This document shows positions 35,201 through 46,200 of a stretch of 64,000 bases of DNA, one piece after another. The stretch lies in assembly GCA_022575985.1 (NCBI GenBank), contig JAKSXM010000231.1:26326501-26390500 (forward strand), read 5' to 3'. This stretch comes from Anagrus nilaparvatae. Taxonomy: Eukaryota > Arthropoda > Insecta > Hymenoptera > Mymaridae. The position numbers and the translations under genes are program-made. The notes below the pieces were generated by a model. That model ran no database searches. It worked only from the letters and a program-made list of their open reading frames with translations, and was not told where the DNA came from. Position 1 is the first letter of the stretch. Every line of letters starts with the position of its first letter.

Positions 35201-37530
35201 AATTTCGAGATATTTTAGCATTAGGCGTGGATGGATATCTTTCGTTTTATAAAATATACAAAAAGAAGCTTTCGCATTAAATGCAAAAAAAATTTTCATC
35301 TAACGTCAAAAAAAGCCTACCCCCATTCTCAAGTGTAAACATTGAACTATTATTATTTTTTTTTTTATTATTTATGCAGAAATGTTGTGATATTAATAAA
35401 TTTTGGACTTTTATTAGGTAAAAAATATCAATTAAATAAAAAATAACTAAATATACTATAATAAACTATTATATACTAAAAAATATCATACTATTTCTTA
35501 TAATTTATTTGATTATATATAGAAAATTTCTTAATTTAATATACATATTATATTAAAATAGAATTTCAGTATTCAAGATAATTTTTTGAAAATTGGTCTT
35601 TGGTACCAATAATTTAAAAGAAATAAAATTATTGATCTTTTTTCTCCAAAATAAATGGGAATTAAGTTTAAATTTTCTAAAAATACATTAAATTATTAGC
35701 TGAAAGAGGGGCCTTGAATTGTTACCAAATTTATTTTAGCTTATAGCATATTATTTCAGCAATCAAAATAGTTAGTTAGATAATAATTAGTTATAGCGTT
35801 AACTTCAACCATATAAAATTATGTATATTTTTCTTTTGCTAGAAAGATAGAATCATGAGATATTCAGAAATAGTTCTAATCGGGGTTCTAATCATTCGCT
35901 AAAAGAACAGGTATGAAACATTATTTTCTTATTTATTTTGAGGTACCATTATTATAATATAAATATAAAATTAATAACATCAGCAATTTTGTCCTAAAAT
36001 TAAAATATATATGGATATAGTTCTGATTACTAGCTAAAAAAGAGAAATTAGGTATAATGTTTATTTTATGTAAAATCACATAAAAAATGTTTTTTTGAAA
36101 TTATTATCAAATTACTGTAGGTACTATAATTATATGCATTTCGTGGTTTCATTACTTGAGACTATGCGATTTATATACACGGATAAAAATTCAGTTGACT
36201 AGCGCGCCCAATATTTTGTCTTGAATCACAACCAGTATTTTGAGCGACATTCTCACCCAAATTAGTATGTGCACTTGACAAAAGTGATTCGCGCGCAACC
36301 TATATTATGTGGTCTATGCATGGAAATACTCAATTTGGGTTAGATTCTCGCCTAATTTTGTTTTATGTGTACTCCATATTTTACTGGTTGCACCGCATGC
36401 TATCCTTTTGGCGCGGTAGTCAACTGAATTTTTATCCGTGTACAAATAAATATTATATAAAAAATAATAAGATATTTTAAAGTAAAACAGAAATTATTGC
36501 AGGGCACTTATACATTAGAAACAAACAATTAAATTTTTAGGTTATACCAGGTTATACTTTATTATGTTGTATGTTTAGTTATTTTTCATTTAAGTCATAT
36601 TTTTCACCTAATAAAAGTCCAAAATTTATTAATATCACAACATATCTGCATAAATAATAAAAAAAAAATAATAATAGTCCAATGTTTACACTTGAGAATA
36701 TGGGGGTAGGCTTTTTTTGACGTTAGATGCAAATTTTTTTTGCATTTAATGCGAAAGCTTCCTTTCGTAAATTTTATCAAATTTAATGGTAGACGGCGCG
36801 AGACTTTTTTTTCTGTGTAGAGATTAGCCTGGCAGTTATTTTAAAAAATCATTTGGATTTTCGATTACTGGGTGAAAAAAATTCTCAGTAGCCAAAAAAA
36901 TAAGATTCCCAAAATTATAGCTCATTTAAATACTCTTAAGTGTTGCTACCAAATACATGGAGTTTTATGGGATCAAAAATTTTCTCCATAAGAACCCATG
37001 TATTTTTTGGCAATACTTAGTAGTGACTAACTCAGCAATAATTTCGAGAATCTTATTTTTCTGGTAATTGTCAAGTTTGTTTATCCGGTAATCGAAAACC
37101 CATACAATTTTTTAAAATAACTGCCAGTTTAATATAGATATTTGTGAATTATAAGATACCAATACTCTACACGATGTCTTAGGTACGAATTTGAGACACA
37201 TAGGAAAAAGTTAATATTAAGTTTTTCTTTTTTAAAAAAGACAATTTTGCTAATATGTAAATAATTTCAATCAGTAAAATTTATTTTTTATAATGAACGT
37301 CTGTCAAAATATTCTCTATATATTAACATTTTGTTTTAAATTTTTTTACAGGTTTTGGCTTTTATTTGTTAATAGTAAGCCATTATTTTAAATTATGGGT
37401 ATTGTTTTTTTCAATTTTATTTTTTTTCATAACTCAATATACTGAGGGTATGCAAGATTTGCAAGCAAGATGGTATAGAAAGTGGAAAGAAATAATCGAA
37501 AAAGAACAGGAATCAACTAAGAATAAATAG
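26254..37530 (+). CDS. LCLAT1-like lysocardiolipin/1-acylglycerol-3-phosphate acyltransferase
   Basis: Four exons, 26254-26421, 26663-26870, 31695-32270 and 37352-37530, join in phases 0,1,1 to a 376-residue protein, close to the usual LCLAT1 length. The family transfers an acyl chain from acyl-CoA to a lysophospholipid (lysocardiolipin, lysophosphatidate or lysophosphatidylinositol) in ER or mitochondria-associated membranes. Seen: a hydrophobic N-terminus (about 5-35), the block I acyltransferase motif NHVSFLD with H85 and D90 (HX4D), the block III region with E169-G170, the LCLAT1-type HPRTNGF signature at 198-204, the CFNAIYDITIRVP segment, the conserved basic 'LKKWLKNKWFEKE' stretch, and two C-terminal membrane helices. 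Odd: block III reads LVEGE, where the family normally has (F)PEGT, so Pro and Thr are lost. The product may be altered in substrate use or fast-evolving. Introns 2 and 3 are 4.8 and 5.1 kb and mostly repeats. Confidence 0.88.
27080..27409. mobile_element. 330-bp hairpin MITE with 8-bp target duplication (hAT-like)
   Basis: The ends GACGCCATTTTTTTTGACCA and its inverse (CTGGTCAACAAAAATGGCGTC) bound an almost complete foldback made of 'gttgaacaaaaa' units. Directly outside both ends is ATAATTAG (27072-27079 and 27410-27417), an 8-bp target duplication as made by hAT-type transposases. It lies in intron 2 of the acyltransferase gene. Short open frames on both strands here are by-products of the repeats. 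Confidence 0.8.
27639..27652 (+). repeat. GCATGGAACATGTT dispersed repeat fragment
   Basis: The 14-mer is preceded by CCGGTTTGTGTAACTACACA, the same pairing as at 24776-24816. It is a short fragment between the 330-bp hairpin and the 1.25-kb palindrome. Confidence 0.5.
27712..28962. mobile_element. 1251-bp TA-flanked palindromic DNA element
   Basis: It starts TA|CACTGAGAAAATTATATAAT and ends with the inverse followed by TA. The arms, about 620 bp each, mirror nearly perfectly about a centre near 28335, with landmarks such as CGATAATTGATAACGAACGA and GACCGAGAATATAATACTCA. TA flanks and short TIRs suggest Tc1/mariner-type mobilisation of a non-autonomous inverted-duplicate element. No coding content is seen; the open frame at 28186-28377 is an artefact of the palindrome. 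Confidence 0.78.
28970..30412. repeat. ~1.4-kb satellite with ~26-bp CTTCTGCACC units and higher-order structure
   Basis: Each ~26-bp unit carries CTTCTGCACC. Alternate units read 'aaaggtctttaggga' and 'ataggtccctaggta', making ~52-bp pairs. A rarer variant (GATCCGTAGG) recurs at 29579, 29931 and 30138, so blocks of about 352 and 207 bp have themselves been duplicated. The array begins 6 bp after the TA flank of the palindrome at 27712-28962 and runs straight into the C-run repeat at 30430. Confidence 0.9.
30430..30672 (+). repeat. C-run minisatellite at the end of a dispersed GCATGGAACATGTT repeat
   Basis: Seven units of the type TTTGACCCCCCCCCTTAAAA, each followed by 'aggacata' or 'tggacaaa', have C-runs of about 8-15 bases. 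They end in GAAGTACCCCCTCCCTATAA then ACATGTTCCATG, like copies 1 and 2. The minus strand carries repeated long G-runs and could form G-quadruplexes. Open frames called across it on either strand are repeat artefacts. Confidence 0.85.
32660..32960. repeat. GC-rich hairpin sequence in intron 3 of the acyltransferase gene
   Basis: This stretch is clearly richer in G+C than its surroundings. It contains a strong hairpin at 32840-32950: CCCTTGTCCATAAATAAAGA pairs with TCTTTACTTTTCTGGACACG, closing at CCTCGGCTTCGCCTCGG. At its left edge GAAAAAAAAGTCTCGCGCC (32672-32690) is the exact inverse of 36795-36813. It is probably a TE fragment; the overlapping open frames on both strands are not convincing genes. 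Confidence 0.5.
33770..34312. repeat. Tandem array, ~130-bp unit, about four copies
   Basis: The phrase TTTATAAATTGTTTAAACAA and its variants recur at about 33911, 34041, 34171 and 34300. Each is followed by TTACATATGACAATACTAAG-type sequence and 'tttgaacctgctcaattcaaa'. Very AT-rich and non-coding. Confidence 0.8.
34313..34920. repeat. Second tandem array, ~141-bp unit, just over four copies
   Basis: Units contain CTATTTGCGAGAAATTTGCA, 'aatctgacttcagattcgaaattagc' in variant form and 'cctcaaaaacatatat'. The CTATTTGC landmark recurs near 34349, 34491, 34632 and 34775. It begins where the 130-bp array stops and has an unrelated unit. Confidence 0.8.
34930..36800. mobile_element. Foldback DNA element with ~250-bp inverted arms
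   Basis: The left arm (about 34933-34966 plus 35270-35470) matches the inverse of the right arm (about 36540-36800). Landmarks are GCGCCATCTACCATTAAATT with AATTTAATGGTAGACGGCGC, AAGCTTTCGCATTAAATGCA with TGCATTTAATGCGAAAGCTT, and the AAGCCTACCCCCAT phrase. The left arm is interrupted at about 34967-35265 by a block with 'aagcgtggat' repeats. The loop holds a separate TA-flanked MITE at 36179-36441. No transposase seen. Confidence 0.65.
36179..36441. mobile_element. 263-bp TA-flanked MITE nested in the foldback element
   Basis: The ends CACGGATAAAAATTCAGTTG and CAACTGAATTTTTATCCGTG are perfect inverses, extending through ACTAGCGCGCC/GGCGCGGTAGT, with TA directly outside each end. Tc1/mariner-like by TSD. 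The clean termini suggest it is younger than its host element. Confidence 0.75.
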
Positions 37531-37653
37531 ATAAGCGAATTGATTCTTCAATAACAGCTGAATAAAATTCTGACACCTTATTGCCTCAATGTCGAACAGA
37601 TTATACAGTTAATTAGACGCATTAACTTTTATTATAATTTTATTTTTATATAA

Positions 37654-37659
37654 AATAAA
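37654..37659 (+). promoter_or_regulatory. Polyadenylation signal AATAAA of the acyltransferase gene
   Basis: AATAAA lies about 125 bases after the stop codon at 37528-37530. Support is positional only. Confidence 0.4.
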
Positions 37660-38499
37660 TAACATTTTTTTAATGATCAATTATTTCACGTTCCATTAAA
37701 AATCCAATATTAAAAACTGAGCTTTAAAAAAAACCGGGAAAAAAAAACGTTTAAAGTCATTTTCACAAGATAGTTTTAATATGGTACATATTGATAGGGA
37801 GAGGTTCCTTGAAAATCGGAAAATCAAGGGGGTGGATCAAATTTATACGATTCAAGGGGGGATGGGGAATAATTTCGATTTAGCATATAGTATATAATTT
37901 GTTCAAAAATGTTTAAAATATTTACCTTGAAATTTTAACGCATACTTCTTTTGTGTACTCTTGTATTTAAATATTATTAGTAACTTTCCTTGAACAGTTA
38001 ATCTTTGTTTTTTCAATATGCGTCACAATAATTTTCAATATTTTATTAATATAGAAAACTCAGAAGGCTTGAAATCGTGAAAAGGTCAAATTTTTACAAT
38101 CAAGGGGGAGGGGGAGGTAAAATGGAACTTAGAATAATCTGAGATTGTGGAACTTAGAATTATCTAGGCTTAGGGACTGAGAATAATTAGACTGAGCGAA
38201 GCTCTGAGCGAGCTCAGTCTATTCCCTCGAAATAATGTCGAGTTTGTTAACACGATAACTCTTTAATGATATTGTCGATTGACTTCAAAATTTCACAGAT
38301 GGTCTCAAATGAGACATAGACGAACTGATTAAAATCCTAGCTCATTTGATACGCACGTTTAAGAATAATAGTGAAGAAACTAACTCCTAATCAAAAAATT
38401 ACATTTTTTTAAATTTTATATTGAAAATTTCGATATTTCGCAAATTTCACATTACCTAGGGGTATTCGAGAAAACATTTTTATGAAAGAAAATTTCAAT

Positions 38500-39570
38500 T
38501 TTCTCACCCCTAACAGATTTTCCGATTTTCCAAGATAACGAAGAAAAAAACATACAAAAACTATTACACTATCTGGGTAAGTGGTTAAGAAAAACATTTT
38601 TATGAATAATTTTTTCACCCCAGCAAATTTTCCGATTTTCCAAGATAGAGGATCAAAAAAAACTTATAACTGGTTTGTGTTTTCACACAATCCGATTTAA
38701 ATTTTAATATTGAAAGTTTCGATATTTACGAATAAAAAAGAACTCTTTACATTACCTAGGGATATTCGAGTTTAAAAAATCATTTTTGGAAATCAAATTT
38801 TTAATTTTGGGTTGAAAAATATTTTCCGATTTTCCAAGATGGCGGACAGAGAAACTTAAAAAAATGAACTTTTAACTTTACAAGGGTATTTTTTAGAGCG
38901 AGAAAAATGAATTTTGGGTGGAAAATATTTAATTTTTTAACACAACATATTTTCCAATTTTCGAAGATGGCAGACTGAAAAACTTGAAAAAATCAACTTT
39001 TTACATTACAAGGGGGTTTTTTAGGCCGAGAAATATGAATTTTCGGTCGAAAATATTTAATTTTTCAATCCAACATATTTTCCGACTTTCCAAGCTGCCG
39101 GACTGAAAAACTTAAAGAAATCAACCTTTCACATTACAAGGGAGTTTTTTAAGGCGACAAACATGAATTTGGGGTGCAAAATATTCAATTTTTCGATTGT
39201 TTCCGATTAACCAAGATAGCGGACCATTAAACTTGAAAAAATTAACTTTTAACTTTACAAGGGGGTGTTTTAGGGCAAGAAATATGAATTTTCGGTCGAA
39301 GATATTTAATTTTTCAACCCAACATATTTTCTGATTTTACAAAATAGCGGACCATGAAACTTAAAAAAATCAACTTTGAACTTTTCAAGGCGGTTTTTAG
39401 AGCGAGAAAATGAATTTTGGGTGGAATATATTTAATTTTTCAACCCAAAATATTTTCCGATTTTCCAAGATGCCAGACTGAAAAACTTAAAGAAATCAAC
39501 CATTCACATTACAAGTGGGTTTTATAGGGCGAGAAACATAAATATTGGGTGGAAAATATTCAATTTTTAA
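38500..39570. repeat. Degenerate tandem array, ~122-bp unit, about eight copies
   Basis: The landmark 'ccgattttccaagat-ggcgga' recurs near 38521, 38631, 38828, 38954, 39071, 39206, 39330 and 39457. Between landmarks are 'cttaaaaaaatcaac', 'acattacaagggggttttttag' and 'gaattttgggtggaaaatat' variants. The first copies are more diverged. Confidence 0.75.
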
Positions 39571-41014
39571 AAAAATACAAAATATCGTACAGGATGGATA
39601 AATGTTTATAGTAGTAACTTTTAGTCGGTAATCGTGCAAAATTTTGAGGTAGTTGCGTGCAAAAGTGTAAAATATAACCCGGTCTCTTATGGTACGTAAG
39701 GTTTCTTCAGTTTTATAGGGGGGGGGGAGGGGTACTGAAAATCTGAAAATTAAGGAAGGGAGGTCAAATGGTATTGTAAAATTAATCTAAATATTTTTGA
39801 TGTGATATTCAGAATTTTTTTCTTTACGAATTTTAACAATGATGGTCTGTCAAAATTGGAATAAATTATTGCCCATCTTTATTTTTGGAGTAGTTTTTGC
39901 CTCTAAATCAGGGTAGCATTAAATTAATTTAAAAAAATACTAATACTCATCCTTTGGCTTTCTGCAAGGATCATTTTGAACCAAAGCAAATTATTTCAAA
40001 AGCTTTTTATACTCGCAATTCTTTACCCAAAAAAGTACTAAAAAAGGCCTGTTGTCGGTTATTCATTATTCTAAACATTTAATTACAATATTATAAAATT
40101 TATTACAAATAATAGAAGTTAAACCTGGAGAAAATCAAGTGGCTCTCTTTTACCACGCATTGATAGTCCAAGTCCCCGAACCGAAATTCTATGATAATTT
40201 TCTCCGTTTATTCTTCAACTAAAAACGTCAATTTTTCACCTTTCTTCCATCCGAGTAGACGGTATCCTTTCCCCATGATGGGCCATATTACAAAATTACG
40301 ATTTTTGCGTTGTGAAATTCTCTCCACAGGTATTCTGTGATTTTATGTACTATCATATAATCTAAAATTTATAATTTTTATCAGGATAAAAAGGTCCTTG
40401 GAATTTTCTGCAAAAATTTTAGAAATTTTCATATCACTGTCGTAAACAACTTTACAGTTTGTAAAATCTAGAGAATTATTTTGAGGGGATTTAGTTGAAG
40501 GAATTTCTAAATGTTTTAGAAGATTATTTTTGACATGATTTTTCTTATAATTAGAAACAATCATCATATATTTTTTGTGCACATATACATATATTTGAGC
40601 CACTATGTGAATATTTGAAAATTTGAAAAAATAAAGATGTATGTAAAAAACTTTTAAAAAAAACTTTTTTAAAACATATTTATGATTATAATAAAAATTT
40701 ATTTTATTTACGCAGACAGCAACTATAAAAAACTAAAACTATTTATTTAAAATGATAATAATATCGTGGGATTGCCAAGAATAACACTATTTTAAGCGAT
40801 TCCCAAGTAAAAAAGAGAATTATAATAGCTATTTATTAAACAAGGGATGAAATATTGGATTTGAACAGCATGCAAAAGTCGGATCCCATATTTTTTCCCG
40901 TGTTCTAAAATATAGTTTTACATATAATGGGTAAAAGAGCCGTGTCCCTAGGGCAGTAAATATGCTTTTTTTGCCCTAGATATGTAAACAATAGTTTTTG
41001 AAACTAGACTATAT

Positions 41015-41375
41015 GGCCCTATCTACACCAACGATAATCATGTTTTATGATAATCGTGTTTGTTGGATATTTTGTGGTATAGCTGGGATATTCGAAATTA
41101 AAGTTATTACAACATGGCGCCATTAGTAGTATTAGTAAATATTTTTCATAAAAATTAAACAACAAAATGTAATTAAAATGGTATTTTTTTGTAGATTAAG
41201 TTATTTATTATAAAAATTATACACAATTTATGTAACTAATAAATTTTTAATGAGTTATAATCAATTTAAATATGCAATTTTAAGGCTATGTTTTTAGTAC
41301 GATTTAGCTGGGTAAAAAATATCCAACAAACATGATTATCATAAAACATGATTACGTGCTGGTGTAGAAAGGGCC
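41015..41375. mobile_element. 361-bp MITE with ~58-bp TIRs
   Basis: GGCCCTATCTACACCAACGA at the left mirrors the right end, whose complement reads GGCCCTTTCTACACCAGCAC. Both then share ATCATGTTTTATGATAATC and GTTGGATATTTT. TAT lies outside both ends, so the target duplication is TA or TAT. No coding content. Confidence 0.7.
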
Positions 41376-41492
41376 TATCACTAGACTATTCCCTTAGCTT
41401 TATTAAAGATTTATCAATGACAGATGTTTACAATAAATATAGGTTACTTATAAAAAAAATATAGAAAAATTTGAATTTGTAAACAAGCAATT

Positions 41493-42036
41493 TAGACCTG
41501 ACGTGGAGCCCCGTTTCGTAGACAAATTTTATCCTTGATAGGTCGATGGAATTTTCCAACGGGTATTTATATTTTTTTGGTCGCTGAACCCGAATATGGT
41601 ATCGGTTTTTACCGAAAATGGTCCAGTTGCCTGCAATAAAATTACCTATTGTGGGTACATGAATCATTTTTAGTAAAAACTGATACTATATTCGTGTTCA
41701 GCGACCCAAAAAACATAAGCAGTTGATGAAAATGTTAAAAACCCCGCAAAGTATAACTTCAAAATTCCTATTGCGGGCAACTGAACCATTTTCGATAAAA
41801 ACCGATATAATATTCGTGTTCAGCGACCCGAAAAACATAAGTAACCCTTGCGAAAATAAGAAAATCTCCGAAAATTAACCAAAAGTTGCCTAATGCGGGC
41901 AACTGGACCATTTTCGGTAAAACCTGATACCATATTCGGGTTCAGCGACCCAAAAAACATAAATACCTGTTGGAAAATTCCATCGACCTATCAAGGATAA
42001 AATTTGTCTACGAAACGGGGCTCCACGTCAGGTCTA
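41493..42036. mobile_element. 544-bp TIR element with internal tandem repeats
   Basis: The inverted ends, TAGACCTGACGTGGAGCCCC and its inverse, continue as a match of about 150 bp (TCCTTGATAGGTCGATGGAA, CCATATTCGGGTTCAGCGAC). The middle repeats 'gtgttcagcgacccgaaaaacataa' and 'gcgggcaactgaaccattttcg' units. TA dinucleotides lie at both ends. An open frame at 41428-41667 on the minus strand is a by-product. Confidence 0.65.
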
Positions 42037-42650
42037 ATTTAATTGTCGACAAGATGGCAGCCTCCATAAAACCCACCAATTTTTATATAAACAATATATT
42101 GAAAATATATTCTCTTTTTTACTTGGGTTTATACGTACAGAATTGACTTAATAAATATCTAAAAATTAATAATTACTAAATAAATGTTAAAAAATTTGTT
42201 AGATATTGGCTAAATTATTTTATTTAACTTTTTTTACTATTTTGAAAGTATTTATATAAAAGTCGAGTAGTTCTAAATTAAAAGACTGAATAAATTTATG
42301 TAAAATATTTATTGAATTAACCCATTAGCACCTATTCAGTCAACCATTTTTGTACAGATAAATATTACGGAATCAAACCTTCATTAGGGGTTGATATCGC
42401 ATTTTCTAGGGATTGTAAATAGAAAATAAATTTGGAAATGGAAAGAACGATCCAAATTTTCTACTAGATGACATTTTTAACCCAAGATATTCATTTTTTT
42501 ATGTTGAAATTCATCTGTCCAAGAATGGTTGGCTAAAAGGTTAAGAGAAACAAAAGAAAATATTTAAATGTTTCAAAATTTAATTAAATAATATTGAAAA
42601 TTTAAAAATTAAATTAAAAGTCTTTAAAATGCTGGAAAAAATAGATAATA

Positions 42651-42992
42651 GTGATAGTTGAAAATTTAAAAATTTTTATTAATTTTATAAATTTTTATAT
42701 TGGTATTTTTATTAATGCACATGTAAATGAAAAAACAAAGCCGTTTGGTCACATCAAGGAATGTATATTTTTTGAATATAAATATTTATGCATCAATAAT
42801 GAGCTTTACTTAATCCGATTATTGCATAGACACACTGTAAGTACCTATGGATTATTATGCCTCGGTACTGTTGATAAAAAAGGCTTACACACCCCTTTTT
42901 TGATTAGAAATAGAAATATCCCTTTAAAACCAATAGATTCTTATATTCCCAGGAAGATATTTAGCCTTACGTTTGTAGCTTATTTAATTTAA
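42651..42992 (+). other. Orphan open reading frame, 113 codons, no ATG
   Basis: An open frame of this length is unusual in such AT-rich DNA. It has no ATG; the first possible start is GTG. It includes a good splice donor, ACACT|GTAAGTACC, at 42838, so codons 1-62 could be an internal exon or exon relic. The encoded segment around KPFGHIKECIFFEYKYLC matches no family I recognise. It lies 230 bp upstream of the LRR gene with no visible link to it. It may be a decayed gene piece. Confidence 0.25.
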
Positions 42993-43148
42993 AAGATTCA
43001 GCCTCAAAAATTTTCAAATACACGGGTAAGAAAAAGACAGATGAATAAGAAAACAATATAAATTTTGAAAGAACGAACGCTCCTGCCAGTCAATCTCTAG
43101 CTTTGAAACAAGAAGGTTTCAATACCAATTCACATCAAATTTAAGTTG

Positions 43149-43156
43149 TATATAAA
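43149..43156 (+). promoter_or_regulatory. TATA box of the Toll-like LRR gene
   Basis: TATATAAA lies 65 bases upstream of the chosen ATG at 43221. With a normal spacing of about 30 bases to transcription start, the 5' UTR would be about 40 bases. The local AT-richness weakens the call. Confidence 0.4.
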
Positions 43157-43220
43157 TTACGTTTTTGATAATATAAGACTTTTTTTAGAGTTTAATTTTT
43201 ATAATTTCCAAATTATAAAG

Positions 43221-46200
43221 ATGTTTTTTAAAAGCATTGTTTTATTCTTTATGATTTATGCTCATATTGAAGCACGATATGAACTAAAAGACTTTGATAT
43301 ATTATTAAATTTGAATCATAGCTATGAGCGATGTGAAATCGTGAGTGAAAATGTTGGTCCAACTTTGTATAAATTTTGTCGAGAAGGTGAAAAAATAATA
43401 CACCCACCAGAAAGTCATCAAATTGAACCAATCGTATCAGGAAATGAATTCGAACTTGTGTCTAAAAAAGATCTTCAAATGTATCCTGAAATAGAAAGAT
43501 TGTATTTAGTGCCTGATAATTTTAACAACATTAAAAATAAGGATGTTCTAAGTGGTAAGTAAAAAAACAAGTCATTTTTTAAAAAATTTATTTAAATTTA
43601 ATAGTTAATCTGAAATGTTAAAACGATTTAAAATCATTTTTAATTATATTTGCCTAATTCTTAAAATTGGTTATGTTTCAGGTGCACCGAATCTTTCGGT
43701 AATTTTTATATACAGTGAGAATATAACTTTACCGTCAGAGTTTTTCAAAAGCACCAGTAAATTAAATCACATACAATTGGTAGCAAATAAAAATATAAAT
43801 TTGGAGCCCAAGTTATTTAATGGGTTATACAAGATTACAAATTTATGGATGTGGACTACTGAAAAAATCATTGGTCTTACTGCTGATATTTTCAGTAATT
43901 TAACGACTCTAGAAAAACTAAAAATTGTTGGTTCAGATCAAGAAATATTACCAGCTGGAATTCTCAGAGATTTAATTAAACTTCATCTAATAATATTATC
44001 AAAATTCAAAAATCTCACTACATTACCATCAAACTTTTTGGCTAACAAAAGTTACCTGAACTCTGTGATAATAGAAAACAATGGATTGATAAATTTACCG
44101 GATGATTTATTTTCTAATTCAACCAACATAATGGAAATATCATTCAAAGGAAACAAATTAACAAGTCTTCCAGAAAAAATTTTTGCTGGTCAAAGAAAAT
44201 TAAGAACACTTATATTAAAATCGAATAATTTAGTTCGATTGCCTGACGATATTTTCAAAGATGTTTATTCATTGGAGACTCTAAATCTGGCTGTAAATCA
44301 AATCCAAAGCATAAATGAGTTAGTACAATTTATGATTGAATATATTGGATTATTTTTATTATTAAATTTAATAAAAATTACTAATAAAAATTCTGTTTTC
44401 TAGCAAACTTTTCAAACAAAAGAAATATATAAAAAAATTGTACATGGAAGAAAATAAACTAGTTAATATTGACAGAAATGCTTTTAAAATTTGTAATTTA
44501 GAAGAAGCTAACTTTTCAATGAATGCGTTAACGTTAATCGATAATATCACAGTCAGTACGTCACCACTTCAAAGCTGTAAAAAGCTAAAAATCTTAGACT
44601 TATCCCACAATAATGTTAGTAAAATTTTTGATGATTGGAAAGCAAATGCAAATCTTCAGTTGCTTGATTTGTCACACAACCCGATTGTTAAGCTGCAGGT
44701 ATTAAACTTTTGTATATAGTTTTTCTTCTTTTAATTAGTATTTATAATTTAAATTAGTCATTTTAATCGAAAATTCTTCTTGTCGGCGCTCTGTAAAAGA
44801 AATTTTAGCTGGCTGCTATTCTGTGAGCCAGTATTTTTTACTTTTTTGTCATGAGATTTATTACAATAACTTTTAATCAAGCGCTGTTGTTTTTTTTTTT
44901 TTTTTGAAAAACCTAAATGAAGCAAATTTAGAAATATAGTAAAAAATACTTGGCAATAGAGTAATGAAAACATATTTGATAATTTTTATTTTTATTTCTA
45001 ATTCTATGTCTATAGGTTACTAATTTCAAAAATTTAATAATTTTTTATATGCGTGTATGCATTTGAAAATCAATAAATTAGAAATTAGTAAATATTTTAA
45101 CATTATTTTTCCACTCAATTTTTGATTTCTAAGCGTAAAATGAAAAAAAACCAACTTAGAGGGCCAGATCTACATAGCCATAAAAGTCAAGCGCAACTAT
45201 AAAAAGAAAATGAAAAATCAGTGTAGTCAACTTATCATTTTTACGAAAGCCCATAAAAAGCTGATCTGCTACTACTATGGTAAGAATAAGTTGGCTAAAC
45301 TGGATTTTTGTTTTGGGCTTTAAGTTGAACTTGCGATTAGAGGCTTATTTTTACGGTTGTAGAGATATGGACTAATAAACCAATATTTTTGGTCCAGATT
45401 GCATCGCTTCAGTTTCGTATTTTTGTTTTTTGTAACATTTTACATAAAATGTACATATCGCATATAATACTTCATCAATTTTCAATAAAAAAATATAATT
45501 TTTAATTTGATTCACACGGCGAGGCTGCTTTGCTTGAATTTTCAAGCAAATGCTTGAATATTCAAGCAAACTGCTTGAAAATTCAAGCAAATTGCTTGAA
45601 AATTAAAGCAAATGCTTGAAAATTCAAGCCAATGCTTGAAATTTCAAGCAATTCAAGCAACTGCTTGAATTTTCAAGCAAAGCAGCCTGGCCGTGCAGAC
45701 TAAACATCTTAATTTCACATCTAGAAAATTAAAAATATCTATCAGGAATAACAAAATGGATGAACTAAATTTGGGAAATTTAGAGAACCTCGTAAACTCA
45801 TTTAATTTGAGTACATTTAAAGAAATAATTCTTGATTTACAAGGATGTACAATTTCTTGCGATTGCAATATTTATCATGTGTTGTCGTTTCTGCAAAACG
45901 CAGGTATTAAAAAAGTTGTGCCCCAAATATTTCGAATCATTGTTGGAACTGCAGTATGCTCTGGGCCTGAATTTACAAATAAATTTATTCGAGGTTTCTC
46001 ATACAAAGAATATACTTGTGCAACAAGAAAATTAGATTTTATGCCTCGAAACTTGTGCAGTCCCCAAGGAAAATGTGATTGCACGTACAGACCATTTGAT
46101 AGAACTTTATTAGTTGATTGCTCTGCTAGGAACCTGACTGAGCCACCAGCATTTGAAGAATTTCAAAATATAAACAGGATAGAGCTGAACTTGGAAAAAA

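Larger units (their letters stand above)
37660..43140. other. Intergenic region of repeats and MITEs
   Basis: Holds two G-run dispersed-repeat fragments (about 37790-38180 and 39710-39775), a ~122-bp tandem array (38500-39570), two MITE-like elements (41015-41375, 41493-42036), a relative of the 11689-12655 palindrome (about 42315-42545) and an orphan open frame (42651-42992). The stretch 39780-41010 shows nothing I can name. Confidence 0.5.
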
